DNA of 41,395 nucleotides, from assembly GCA_028707125.1 (NCBI GenBank), contig JAQTUX010000001.1, positions 886,528 to 927,922 of the forward strand. Direction: 5' to 3'. Numbering within the stretch: position 1 is the first letter of the stretch; every line of letters begins with the position of its first letter. The translations under genes and the position numbers were made by a program. The notes under the pieces are model-generated. The model had not been told where the DNA came from and did no database searches. It was given only the letters and a program-made list of their open reading frames with translations. This document shows positions 17,523-24,849 of this stretch, in pieces. The DNA comes from Candidatus Omnitrophota bacterium. Its GTDB lineage: Bacteria; Omnitrophota; Gorgyraeia; Gygaellales; JAQTUX01.

Positions 17523-18697
17523 TGCCAACCCGCCACATCGTCCATGTAGACATGGACGCGTTCTTCGCGGCCATAGAACAGAGGGATAACCCCGATCTTA
17601 AGGGAAAGCCCGTTATCGTGGGCGCCGACCCGAAAGGCGGCAGGGGCAGAGGAGTTGTCTCAACCTGTTCCTACGAGGCAAGAAAGCACGGCATCCACTC
17701 CGCGATGCCTATTTCAATCGCCTACCGTAAATGCCCTCAGGCGGCCTTTCTTCCCGTGGATATGCAAAAGTATATCCGCGTTTCCCGGCAGATCTTCGCC
17801 ATCCTTGAAGCATTTACTCCAGCTATAGAGCCGGTAAGCATTGATGAGGCGTTTCTGGATATAACAGACACCTTCCAGCGATTTAAGACGCCCCTCAATA
17901 CCTGCATAGCGATAAAGCAGCGGATAAAACAGGAAACAGGGCTGAGCGCCTCAGTAGGCCTTGCCCCGACAAAAATGGCGGCAAAGATCGCCTCCGGCCT
18001 TAAGAAACCCGATGGCCTGCTGGAAGTGACAAAGGAAGGGCTGTTGGATTTTCTCCTGCCGCTTGATATAGGACTTCTCTGGGGTGTAGGCAAAAAGACA
18101 GAAGAGACGCTGAATCAGATGGGCATATATACAGTCAATGATCTTGCCGGGAGAAGCAAAGCAGAACTTATAAGCGTATTCGGCAAGAATGGCGCCTGGT
18201 TCTGGGAGATGGCGCGGGGCATAGATACGAGCGAGGTCATAACAGAGCGGGAAGCCAGATCAATAAGCAACGAGGCCACCTTTGACGAAGACACCGCGGA
18301 TAAAAGCCGCATAAAACGCGAACTCGCCTGGCTATGCGAACTTGTCTCAGGCCGGCTCAGGGAAGAAGGTTTCAAGTGCCGGACGCTCACCTTGAAGATA
18401 CGCCTGGAGGGCTTTCAGACCCATACCCGTTCAAAGACATTCAGCAGCCCCACAAACTTCTCCGAAGACCTTATTACTGTTATCGGGCAGCTCTACGATG
18501 ATTTTGAGATCAGAAACAGGAAGGTGCGGCTGGTCGGCGTGCGCGCCACTAATTTCTCTGACGCGGATGAGCAGTGGCTGTTTAAAGACACGGCCGAAAA
18601 CAAGAAGGAAGATATCCATAAAGCAATAGATAAGATCAGAGGAAAATTCGGAGCCGTTTCCATCTGCCGCGCCAGCAGCGTAAATGGAAAGACGTAA
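17522..18697 (+). CDS. dinB: DNA polymerase IV, Y-family
   Basis: An error-prone translesion polymerase. The 391 residues begin HIVHVDMDAFFAAIEQ (Asp10 and Asp12 bind metal), contain the SIDEAFLDIT motif (Asp108, Glu109), a helix-hairpin-helix segment (LLWGVGKKTEETLNQMGIYT) and the little-finger domain. The C-terminus lacks an obvious QxxLF-type clamp-binding peptide, although I cannot exclude a variant. The ATG overlaps the pilC stop by one base (TAATG), so a repair polymerase is translationally tied to the end of a pilus-motor operon. No LexA box is visible. Confidence 0.95.
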   Translation: MPTRHIVHVDMDAFFAAIEQRDNPDLKGKPVIVGADPKGGRGRGVVSTCSYEARKHGIHSAMPISIAYRKCPQAAFLPVDMQKYIRVSRQIFAILEAFTPAIEPVSIDEAFLDITDTFQRFKTPLNTCIAIKQRIKQETGLSASVGLAPTKMAAKIASGLKKPDGLLEVTKEGLLDFLLPLDIGLLWGVGKKTEETLNQMGIYTVNDLAGRSKAELISVFGKNGAWFWEMARGIDTSEVITEREARSISNEATFDEDTADKSRIKRELAWLCELVSGRLREEGFKCRTLTLKIRLEGFQTHTRSKTFSSPTNFSEDLITVIGQLYDDFEIRNRKVRLVGVRATNFSDADEQWLFKDTAENKKEDIHKAIDKIRGKFGAVSICRASSVNGKT

Positions 18698-18717
18698 AGT
18701 TTTCTTAGAACTTTTCC

Positions 18718-18747
18718 TTGACAGGCAAGAGGTCCCGGCACTATAAT
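18718..18747 (+). promoter_or_regulatory. Sigma70-type promoter of a tiny transcription unit
   Basis: A perfect TTGACA (18718-18723), an 18-bp spacer and a perfect TATAAT (18742-18747). Transcription would begin near 18754 and meet a strong terminator-like hairpin less than 100 bases later. These are the best -35 and -10 boxes in the window. Confidence 0.8.
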
Positions 18748-18784
18748 TAAGGCAGTCAGGCACCCTTTAAAAGCGAGGTGCAAA

Positions 18785-18832
18785 ATGAAGATATTCGGCT
18801 TTCCGGTTTGGAATAGATACGGCGGACAATAA
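18785..18832 (+). CDS. 15-residue small ORF, possible leader peptide or small protein
   Basis: ATG at 18785, preceded by GCGAGGTG, opens a 15-codon frame encoding MKIFGFPVWNRYGGQ, ending in TAA at 18830-18832. It lies between a consensus promoter and a 10-bp hairpin with a T-run. The hairpin starts within the last codons, so ribosomes finishing the ORF would cover its 5' arm. The peptide is rich in aromatic residues (two Phe, one Trp, one Tyr), which recalls attenuation leaders, but the next gene is not a recognised aromatic-pathway gene. It could instead be a small independent peptide, or an incidental frame on a ~95-nt RNA. Confidence 0.5.
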   Translation: MKIFGFPVWNRYGGQ

Positions 18833-18846
18833 TGTCCGCCGTTTTT
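18819..18846 (+). terminator. Rho-independent terminator after the 15-codon ORF
   Basis: ACGGCGGACA (18819-18828), loop ATAA, TGTCCGCCGT (18833-18842), then TTTT. The 10-bp GC-rich stem followed by T residues is a textbook intrinsic terminator. Its 5' arm includes the Tyr-Gly-Gly-Gln codons and the loop contains the stop codon. Confidence 0.85.
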
Positions 18847-18850
18847 AATG

Positions 18851-18957
18851 AGGCCACGACTTACGGAACGTCAGTGACGTAAGTCGTATGGCCGAATTAA
18901 CCCCGAAGCTTAGGCCAAAATTATCGAAGAAAATTTTGGCCTGTTTAAGCGAGGGAA
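18851..18957. repeat. Second hairpin-rich palindromic element
   Basis: Two stem-loops fill the gap before the gene at 18973. One is CGACTTACG/CGTAAGTCG (18857-18865/18878-18886), extended by GGCCA/TGGCC with a small bulge. The alternative nested palindrome ACGTCA-G-TGACGT (18868-18880) competes with it. The other is AGGCCAAAATT/AATTTTGGCCT (18912-18922/18932-18942), flanked by GCTT/AAGC. The string AGCGAGGGAA at 18948-18957 is identical to 246-255 in the element upstream of rluD. No ORF is seen. Confidence 0.6.
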
Positions 18958-18972
18958 CATAGAGGAGGTATT

Positions 18973-19320
18973 ATGCTTTACTCCGTGGAATCAAAGAAGG
19001 ATATTGAAAGCACGGCGCTTGCTCTTGAGGGCGCGTTAAAGAAAAGGATGGTCGGCGGTTTCCAGGTCCACAATTTAAGGGAGGAGCTTGCCAGGAACGG
19101 CGTTGATCTGAAAAAGGAATGCAGGATATACAAGTTTTCCCAGTGCGAAGAACTGAAACTTCCGCTGACCATTTCGCTTTTTACCGAGGCAGACCGCGTC
19201 AAGATCGCGGCGTTGAAGGCGTCTGATTTCATGGGGGATTCTCCTCAACCGGAGATACAGGAGATCGTGAATCGGTTTGAGAAGGAGCTTATGGAGGTGA
19301 TGGAGGAGGCGTCTAAGTAG
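18973..19320 (+). CDS. Small protein, possibly DUF302-like
   Basis: 115 residues starting at an ATG with a strong AGAGGAGG site. The sequence YSVESKKDIESTALALEGALKKR...FQVHNLREELARNGVDLKKECRIYKF resembles the start of DUF302 proteins (two-layer fold of unknown function) in length and pattern. The later half (TISLFTEADRVKIAALKASDF) is less typical, and the usual DUF302 Cys-containing text is shifted (SQCEEL). The last 25 residues form an acidic helix. It stands alone between two repeat-rich gaps, with a short terminator behind. The family call is tentative; the coding call is firm. Confidence 0.75.
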   Translation: MLYSVESKKDIESTALALEGALKKRMVGGFQVHNLREELARNGVDLKKECRIYKFSQCEELKLPLTISLFTEADRVKIAALKASDFMGDSPQPEIQEIVNRFEKELMEVMEEASK

Positions 19321-19330
19321 TGCGTCAATG

Positions 19331-19450
19331 ACCAATTACCAAATCCCAATGACAAATAAATGACCAATATCCAATGACCGAATAAAAAACAATAAAATTG
19401 TTATATTGGGCATTGAAACATTGGACATTCATTTGACATTGGTAATTGGT
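19331..19450. repeat. Nested inverted repeat of ACCAATTACCAA-type units
   Basis: A perfect 12-bp inverted repeat, ACCAATTACCAA (19331-19342) and TTGGTAATTGGT (19439-19450), encloses an AT-rich stretch full of degenerate AATGACCAA/CCAATATCCAATGACC units and their reverse complements. At the centre is AACAAT-AAA-ATTGTT (19388-19402). The whole 120-base block could fold back on itself. It has no ORF. It may be a MITE-like interspersed repeat; copy number elsewhere is unknown. Confidence 0.55.
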
Positions 19451-19470
19451 TAATTGAATATTAACATTTG

Positions 19471-19494
19471 TCCCCACTAAAATGGGGATTTTTT
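19471..19494 (+). terminator. Short rho-independent terminator
   Basis: TCCCCA (19471-19476), loop CTAAAA, TGGGGA (19483-19488), followed by TTTTTT. The stem is only 6 bp but the T-run is perfect. It would end the transcript of the gene at 18973 just before recG. Confidence 0.6.
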
Positions 19495-19503
19495 ATTGCA
19501 GTA

Positions 19504-19512
19504 TGATATAAT
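19504..19512 (+). promoter_or_regulatory. Extended -10 promoter of recG
   Basis: TGATATAAT matches the extended -10 consensus TGnTATAAT. No -35 box is visible at the proper distance (that position is inside the terminator stem). Transcription would start at about 19519-19520, which is the recG ATG itself, so the mRNA may be leaderless. There is no ribosome site before that ATG. Confidence 0.55.
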
Positions 19513-19519
19513 CATTTCT

Positions 19520-21619
19520 ATGCCTGTTTCAATCTACGATTCAATACAGTTCCTGAAAGGCGTGGGGCCCAAGAGGTCGAAGTCCTTCCAGGCGCTGGGT
19601 ATCAATACGATAGAGGACCTGCTCTACTATTTTCCCCGAAGGTATCAGGATTGGCGCGATCTGCGGCCTATCAGCGATTTGAAAGAAGGCGATGCCGCTA
19701 CCGTAAAGGGGAAGGTCTGCGCGGTTTCCGGCAGGACTTCCTGGCAGAGGCGCGGGTTTAACATCCTTGAAGCGCGGATAGAGGACTCTACCGGCAGGAT
19801 CCGCGCCGTATGGTTCAACCAGCCATACCTCAAGGATTACCTGAAAACAGGGGTATCTTTAGTATTACACGGCAAGATAGAAAAATACGGCCATATTCTG
19901 CAGCTGGCCTCTCCGGAATTTGAGATGATTACCGACGAGGAGGAGGCGCTGAGCAGGGGGAGCATATTGCCGGTATATCCCTTGTCCGACAAGTTCAGCC
20001 AGAGGTATTTTCGCAAGATCATAGGGTCAGCGTTGGATGAATTCATTACCCGCCTAAAGGACCCGCTGCCCTATGACGTGCGCAAGCGCAACAGCCTGCT
20101 TAATTCAGCCCAGGGCCTTATCAATATCCACTTTCCGCGGTCAGACGAGTTACAGAAGGAGGCATACAGGCGGCTTTCTTTTGAGGATTTCTTTCTGTTT
20201 GAGGTGCCCATCATTATGAAGAAGGCATCCAGGCCGCGGAGGAAGGCGGTAAGGCATAATGCCGGCAGCCCTCTTCTCAATGATTTTATCGGCTCTTTGA
20301 GTTTCCGGTTTACCGCCTCGCAGACACAGGTACTCAACGAGATCCTGGCGGATATGTCATCGGATAAAATAATGCAGCGGCTTATTCAGGGCGATGTGGG
20401 CTGCGGCAAGACCGTGGTCGCGCTCTGCGCGTCTCTGGCCGCTATAGACAGCGGCTGGCAGACGGCCTTTATGGTCCCTACCGAGATACTGGCAAGGCAG
20501 CATTATGCCGTCATATCCGGGTTTCTGGACGGCCTTTCCCGGCCCGGGCCAAAAAGCAAAAAACTTAAAATAGGGCTGATGACAGGGGCATTGAGCGCCA
20601 AAAGCCGCCGGGAGGCCGTTAAGCAGATAAAGGATGGCAAGGTGGATCTGACTATCGGCACGCACAGCCTTATAGAGAGAGATGTCGTATTTGAACGGTT
20701 AGGCCTGATAGTCATAGATGAACAGCATAAATTCGGCGTGGCCCAGCGTAAGCTTTTGAGCGAAAAGAACAGGTCAGCCGATACCCTGATCATGACGGCA
20801 ACGCCCATACCGCGCACCCTCGCCATAACCCTTTATGGCAACCTTGACATATCGGCCATATCCGAATTGCCGCCGGGAAGAGGCAGGATACAGACGCGCC
20901 ATTTCGCCGAAGGCATGCGCCGGCAGGCCTATGGCTTGATCAAGGAAGAGCTGGCTAAGAAAAGGCAGGCGTACATCATATATCCTATAATAGATGAGTC
21001 CTACGCGCTGGACCTGAATGCCGCCGAAAAGATGTTTAAGCAGTTAAGCGGAGTTGAATTCAAGGACTACCGGCTGGGGCTTATCCATGGCAGAATAAAG
21101 CAGGAACAGCAGAATAAGACAATGGAGAAATTCAAGGCGGGGGAGATAGACATCCTTGTCGCCACCAGCGTGCTGGAGGTGGGGATTGACGTGCCTGACG
21201 CCACGGTCATGCTGATCGAGCATTGCGACAGGTTCGGTTTATCGCAGCTTCATCAGTTGAGGGGCCGTATAGGCAGAAGCGGGTACGATTCCATATGTTT
21301 ATTGATGGGTGAGCCGAAAACAGAAGAGGCGCGCCGGAGGATAGACGCCATAGTCAATAATATTGACGGTTTCAAGATAGCCGAGGAGGATTTAAAGATC
21401 AGGGGGCCGGGAGAATTTTTTGGCAGCAGGCAGCATGGCCTGTCGGAACTGAGGATAGGCAATCCCCTGACGCAGCTGCATATATTAAAGTCGGCCAGGG
21501 ATGAGGCAGCGCGGCTTATAGAGGCGGACCCTGAACTTAACCTGCGCCAGGATCAGGATCTGAAGGCGGCATTGGAGAGGCGGTATCCTGGTTACAGAGA
21601 AAAGCAGGTGGTGGGATAA
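19520..21619 (+). CDS. recG: ATP-dependent DNA helicase RecG
   Basis: Remodels stalled replication forks and branch-migrates Holliday junctions. The 699 residues show an N-terminal helix-hairpin-helix-like text (FLKGVGPKRSKSFQALGI), the wedge/OB domain (VKGKVCAVSGRTSW...), helicase motif I GDVGCGKTVV (291-300), motif II as IDEQHKFG, TATPIPRTLA, and the C-terminal ATSVLEVGIDVPDATVM, LHQLRGRIGRSG and RGPGEFFGSRQHG segments. The frame extends to a TTG at 19496, but this overlaps the terminator region. The ATG at 19520 gives the normal start and length. It begins the long run that ends with truA. Confidence 0.96.
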   Translation: MPVSIYDSIQFLKGVGPKRSKSFQALGINTIEDLLYYFPRRYQDWRDLRPISDLKEGDAATVKGKVCAVSGRTSWQRRGFNILEARIEDSTGRIRAVWFNQPYLKDYLKTGVSLVLHGKIEKYGHILQLASPEFEMITDEEEALSRGSILPVYPLSDKFSQRYFRKIIGSALDEFITRLKDPLPYDVRKRNSLLNSAQGLINIHFPRSDELQKEAYRRLSFEDFFLFEVPIIMKKASRPRRKAVRHNAGSPLLNDFIGSLSFRFTASQTQVLNEILADMSSDKIMQRLIQGDVGCGKTVVALCASLAAIDSGWQTAFMVPTEILARQHYAVISGFLDGLSRPGPKSKKLKIGLMTGALSAKSRREAVKQIKDGKVDLTIGTHSLIERDVVFERLGLIVIDEQHKFGVAQRKLLSEKNRSADTLIMTATPIPRTLAITLYGNLDISAISELPPGRGRIQTRHFAEGMRRQAYGLIKEELAKKRQAYIIYPIIDESYALDLNAAEKMFKQLSGVEFKDYRLGLIHGRIKQEQQNKTMEKFKAGEIDILVATSVLEVGIDVPDATVMLIEHCDRFGLSQLHQLRGRIGRSGYDSICLLMGEPKTEEARRRIDAIVNNIDGFKIAEEDLKIRGPGEFFGSRQHGLSELRIGNPLTQLHILKSARDEAARLIEADPELNLRQDQDLKAALERRYPGYREKQVVG

Positions 21620-21620
21620 T

Positions 21621-22193
21621 ATGCACATCATATCCGGCAAATATAAAGGGCGGACTATCAAAATCCCCAAAGGCATACGGCCTACGCAGAATAAGGTAAG
21701 GAAGGCCGTTTTTGACATACTTGCCGATGTCAGCGGGTTAAGGGTGCTTGAGCTGTTTGCCGGAAGCGGCGCCGTAGGGCTGGAGGCGCTTTCTTTGGGG
21801 GCAGCCGAAGCGGTCTTTGTGGAAGGCAGGCACAGCGTGGCCGCCGTGCTCAGGTCCAATCTGTCGTTCCTGCCGGAGGCATCTTACGAGGTGATACCCA
21901 AAGACGCGCTGAAGGCGATAGCCCGGCTTTCCGACGGGGGCGAAAGGTTCGACCTTATCTTCCTGGACCCTCCTTATTATAAGGGCCTGGCAAAAAAAAT
22001 CTTGCAAACGATTAGCGGCTATGATATAGTAAGCGCCGCTGGCAATATTGTAGTCCAGTGTTTCAGGAAAGACGAGCTTCCGCGAGGCGAAGGCAGAATA
22101 ACTTGTTGGAAACAAGCCAGATACGGAGATACCATACTGGCTTTTTACAATATAAAACATGTGTCAGAAAGCGATATATCCAGGGACATTTGA
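21621..22193 (+). CDS. rsmD: 16S rRNA (guanine(966)-N2)-methyltransferase RsmD
   Basis: Methylates G966 of 16S rRNA using SAM. The 190 residues contain the start signature IISGKYKGRTIKIPKG, the RPTQNKVRKAVFDIL motif, the SAM-binding LELFAGSGAVGLEALSLGA and the catalytic DPPY (Asp116-Tyr119). It begins one base after recG and overlaps coaD by 35 bases, the common rsmD-coaD arrangement. Confidence 0.95.
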   Translation: MHIISGKYKGRTIKIPKGIRPTQNKVRKAVFDILADVSGLRVLELFAGSGAVGLEALSLGAAEAVFVEGRHSVAAVLRSNLSFLPEASYEVIPKDALKAIARLSDGGERFDLIFLDPPYYKGLAKKILQTISGYDIVSAAGNIVVQCFRKDELPRGEGRITCWKQARYGDTILAFYNIKHVSESDISRDI

Positions 22194-22644
22194 CCCGGTA
22201 ACCTACGGCCATATGGATCTGATAAAAAGGGCCGTGGGCATTTTTGGGGAGGTCATAGTTGCCGTTGGCAATAATCCGCATAAAAAGCCCATATTCAGCG
22301 CTGAAGAGCGCTTAAAGATGCTCAAGGAAGCGACTAAGGATATGGACGGCGTTACGGTGGAAAGATTCTCCGGGCTTATCGTGGATTACGCCAGAAAGAA
22401 ACACTCCCGCGTCATAATACGCGGTTTAAGAATGGTCTCGGACTTTGAATACGAATTTCAAATGGCGTTGACCAACAGAAAGCTTTCACAGGATGCCGAG
22501 ACGATATTCCTTATGCCGTCGGAATCATACAGCTATCTTTCCTCAAACCTGCTGAAGGAGACCGCGGCATTGGACGCGGACCTTTCAAGTTTCGTCCCCG
22601 CGTTTGTGGAGAAGGCGCTCAAAAAGAGATTAAGAGCCAAATAA
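22159..22644 (+). CDS. coaD: Phosphopantetheine adenylyltransferase
   Basis: Transfers AMP to 4'-phosphopantetheine, the penultimate step of coenzyme A synthesis. The 161 residues match CoaD in length. YPGTFDPVTYGHMDLIKRA carries the nucleotidyltransferase (T/H)xGH motif (Thr15-His18), followed by NPHKKPIFSAEERLKML, IIRGLRMVSDFEYEFQMALTNR and the C-terminal SSNLLKE in place of the ISSTxVR-type motif. CoA made here supplies the phosphopantetheine carried by the acyl carrier protein encoded about 4 kb downstream. Confidence 0.96.
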   Translation: MCQKAIYPGTFDPVTYGHMDLIKRAVGIFGEVIVAVGNNPHKKPIFSAEERLKMLKEATKDMDGVTVERFSGLIVDYARKKHSRVIIRGLRMVSDFEYEFQMALTNRKLSQDAETIFLMPSESYSYLSSNLLKETAALDADLSSFVPAFVEKALKKRLRAK

Positions 22645-22673
22645 CGATCCCATAATCACGATAGGAGATAAAG

Positions 22674-22877
22674 ATGCCATTACCAAAGAGAAGACATTCC
22701 GTTCAGAGAGGCAGAAAGCGAAGGACGCATTGGAAGCTTAAGGCCGCGTCAACAAGCGTGTGCCCCCAGTGCAAGCAGCCAAAACTGCCGCACAAGGTCT
22801 GCGGCACCTGCGGTCATTACGGCGGCAGAGAGGCCGTGGCGATAAAGACAAAAGCGGAAAAGAAAGAGAAAAAATGA
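22674..22877 (+). CDS. rpmF: 50S ribosomal protein L32, zinc-binding form
   Basis: 67 residues: a basic N-terminus (MPLPKRRHSVQRGRKRRTHW) followed by two CxxC pairs (Cys30/Cys33 and Cys43/Cys46) that would bind zinc, so this is the C+ form. A Lys/Glu-rich tail follows. The start has a GGAG site. Its TGA overlaps the plsX ATG (ATGA), the usual rpmF-plsX arrangement. Confidence 0.96.
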   Translation: MPLPKRRHSVQRGRKRRTHWKLKAASTSVCPQCKQPKLPHKVCGTCGHYGGREAVAIKTKAEKKEKK

Positions 22878-23875
22878 AGATAGTGCTGGACGCGATGGGC
22901 GGGGATTACGCGCCGTCCGCGGTAGTGAAAGGGGCGGTGGATGCCGTCAAGGCCTATCCTGTTTCAATTATACTGGTAGGCCAGTCCGAACTGGTCGGCA
23001 AGGAACTCAAGAAATATAAACCGGTGCCGGCGGGTATTTCCATACGCGACGCCCGCGAGGTTGTGGATATGGATGAGCCGGCAGCGGCAAGCATCAGAAG
23101 GAAGAGGGATTCGTCCATAAGCGTAGGCATAGACCTTGTTAAGCGCGGCGAGGCAGACGCGTTTTTCAGCGCCGGCAATACAGGGGCGGTGGTATGCGCC
23201 GCGACATTGGGGCTGGGCATGCTTGAAGGCATTGAGCGGCCGGGCATCGCCATTATCATGCCTTCGCTCAAAGGCCGTTCCTTGATCATGGACGTCGGCG
23301 CCAATATAGATACTAAGCCGGTCCATATACTGCAGTACGGCATAATGGGCAGCGCTTACGTAAAGAATGTTTTAGGCAAGGATAACCCCCGCGTGGGGTT
23401 ATTGAATATAGGGGAAGAGTCCACCAAGGGCACGGACCTGATGAAGGAGTCGCACAAGCTTCTTTCTGAAAGCCGGCTGAATTTCGCGGGAAATGTGGAG
23501 GCAAAACAGCTTTTTAAAGGCGATTGCGACGTGATCGTCTGCGACGGGTTCGTCGGCAACGTCGCCCTTAAGGTCTCTGAGGCGGCTGCCGAAGCAGTCA
23601 GCATTTTCCTGAAGCGCAACCTCCTGCGTAATTTTATCGGTAAACTCGGCGCCTTTATGTTAAAGGGCAACCTGGGGAAATTCAGGAAAGAGATGGATTA
23701 CGCGGAGTATGGCGGAGCGCCTCTTTTAGGCGTAAACGGATTGGTGATCATAGGCCACGGCCGCTCTTCCGCGCGGGCGATAAAGAACGCGGTCAGGGCG
23801 ACCATCGCGGAGCTGGAGCGCAAGGTCAACGATAAAATAATCGAAGGTATCCGCGAGGCAAAGACAATACAATGA
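22874..23875 (+). CDS. plsX: Phosphate acyltransferase PlsX
   Basis: Makes acyl-phosphate from acyl-ACP for phospholipid synthesis, peripheral to the inner membrane. The 333 residues begin MKIVLDAMGGDYAPSAVVKGA and contain SAGNTGAVVCAATLGLGMLEG, DVGANIDTKPVHILQYGIMG, LNIGEESTKGTD and VCDGFVGNVALK, all standard PlsX text. An upstream in-frame ATG at 22760 lies inside rpmF and would add an Arg-rich shadow of L32, so I reject it. It overlaps fabH by four bases. Confidence 0.97.
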   Translation: MKIVLDAMGGDYAPSAVVKGAVDAVKAYPVSIILVGQSELVGKELKKYKPVPAGISIRDAREVVDMDEPAAASIRRKRDSSISVGIDLVKRGEADAFFSAGNTGAVVCAATLGLGMLEGIERPGIAIIMPSLKGRSLIMDVGANIDTKPVHILQYGIMGSAYVKNVLGKDNPRVGLLNIGEESTKGTDLMKESHKLLSESRLNFAGNVEAKQLFKGDCDVIVCDGFVGNVALKVSEAAAEAVSIFLKRNLLRNFIGKLGAFMLKGNLGKFRKEMDYAEYGGAPLLGVNGLVIIGHGRSSARAIKNAVRATIAELERKVNDKIIEGIREAKTIQ

Positions 23876-24849
23876 GAAAGGTCAAGGTAGCGGGCGTAGG
23901 CGAGTATCTCCCCGGCAGGGTATTGACCAATGCCGGGCTTGAGAAGATGGTTGATACTTCCGACGAGTGGATAACCACGCGCACGGGCATTAAGACCAGA
24001 AGGATCGTCCGTAAGGGCGAGACCTCCGGCACGATGGCGGTCCAGGCCGCTAAGAAGGCGTTGAAGTATGCCAAGTTAAAGCCGGAAAAGATCGAATTGA
24101 TAATCGTCGCCACGGTCACGCCTGATATGCAGTTTCCCGCTACCGCCTGTTTTGTGCAAAGCGGCATAGGGGCAAAGAACGCGGTCTGTTTTGATATTTC
24201 AGCCGCCTGCGCGGGATTTGTGTACGCGCTGGTGCTGGCGCAGCAGTTTATCTCACGCGGCGCCTATAATAACGCTTTAATCATCGGTTCAGAGACCCTT
24301 TCTTCTATCACGGACTGGACCGACAGGAATACCTGCGTGCTTTTCGGGGATGGGGCAGGCGCGGTCGTATTGAAGAGCTCTGCTCGGGCGGGTATTTTAT
24401 CCACATATCTGGGGGCTGACGGCACGATGACAGACCTGCTTATGGTGCCTGCCGGCGGCAGCAAGGCCCCCGCCTCCCGCGAAACCGTGGACAAGCGGCT
24501 TCATTTCATAAAAATGCGCGGTAATGAACTATTTAAAATGGCGGTGAACATAATGGTAGGCGCGGCAAGGGAGGCGTTGGACCGCGCCGGCCTGACGATC
24601 AAAGACGTGGATTGTTTCATCCCGCATCAGGCAAATTTAAGGATCATCCTTGCCGTGGCAAAGCGGCTGAAACTGCCGGAGTCAACAATATACCTTAATA
24701 TACAACGTTACGGCAATATGTCCTCCGCTTCAGCGGCAGTCGCCCTTTGTGAGGCGGTCAAGGAAGGTTTTATAAAGAAGAACGACATAGTGCTGTTGGA
24801 TACTTTCGGCGCGGGCCTGGTCTGGGGCGCCTGTGTTATCAGATGGTAG
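23872..24849 (+). CDS. fabH: Beta-ketoacyl-ACP synthase III
   Basis: Condenses acetyl-CoA (or a branched acyl-CoA) with malonyl-ACP to start fatty acid synthesis. The 325 residues contain TSDEWITTRTGIKTRRI, the active Cys113 in DISAACAGF, the His-containing PHQANLRI and the Asn-containing RYGNMSSAS. Primer preference cannot be told from the sequence alone. It sits in the canonical plsX-fabH-fabD-fabG-acpP-fabF order. Confidence 0.97.
   Translation: MRKVKVAGVGEYLPGRVLTNAGLEKMVDTSDEWITTRTGIKTRRIVRKGETSGTMAVQAAKKALKYAKLKPEKIELIIVATVTPDMQFPATACFVQSGIGAKNAVCFDISAACAGFVYALVLAQQFISRGAYNNALIIGSETLSSITDWTDRNTCVLFGDGAGAVVLKSSARAGILSTYLGADGTMTDLLMVPAGGSKAPASRETVDKRLHFIKMRGNELFKMAVNIMVGAAREALDRAGLTIKDVDCFIPHQANLRIILAVAKRLKLPESTIYLNIQRYGNMSSASAAVALCEAVKEGFIKKNDIVLLDTFGAGLVWGACVIRW

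Noticed and set aside
18696-18714. AAAGTT/AACTTT hairpin after dinB as a terminator
   Set aside because: Only six mostly A-T pairs and no proper T-run; it overlaps the approach to the next promoter.
22760-22873. Upstream start for plsX within rpmF
   Set aside because: It would translate the L32 gene in the wrong frame; MKIVLDAMGGD at 22874 is the conserved PlsX start.
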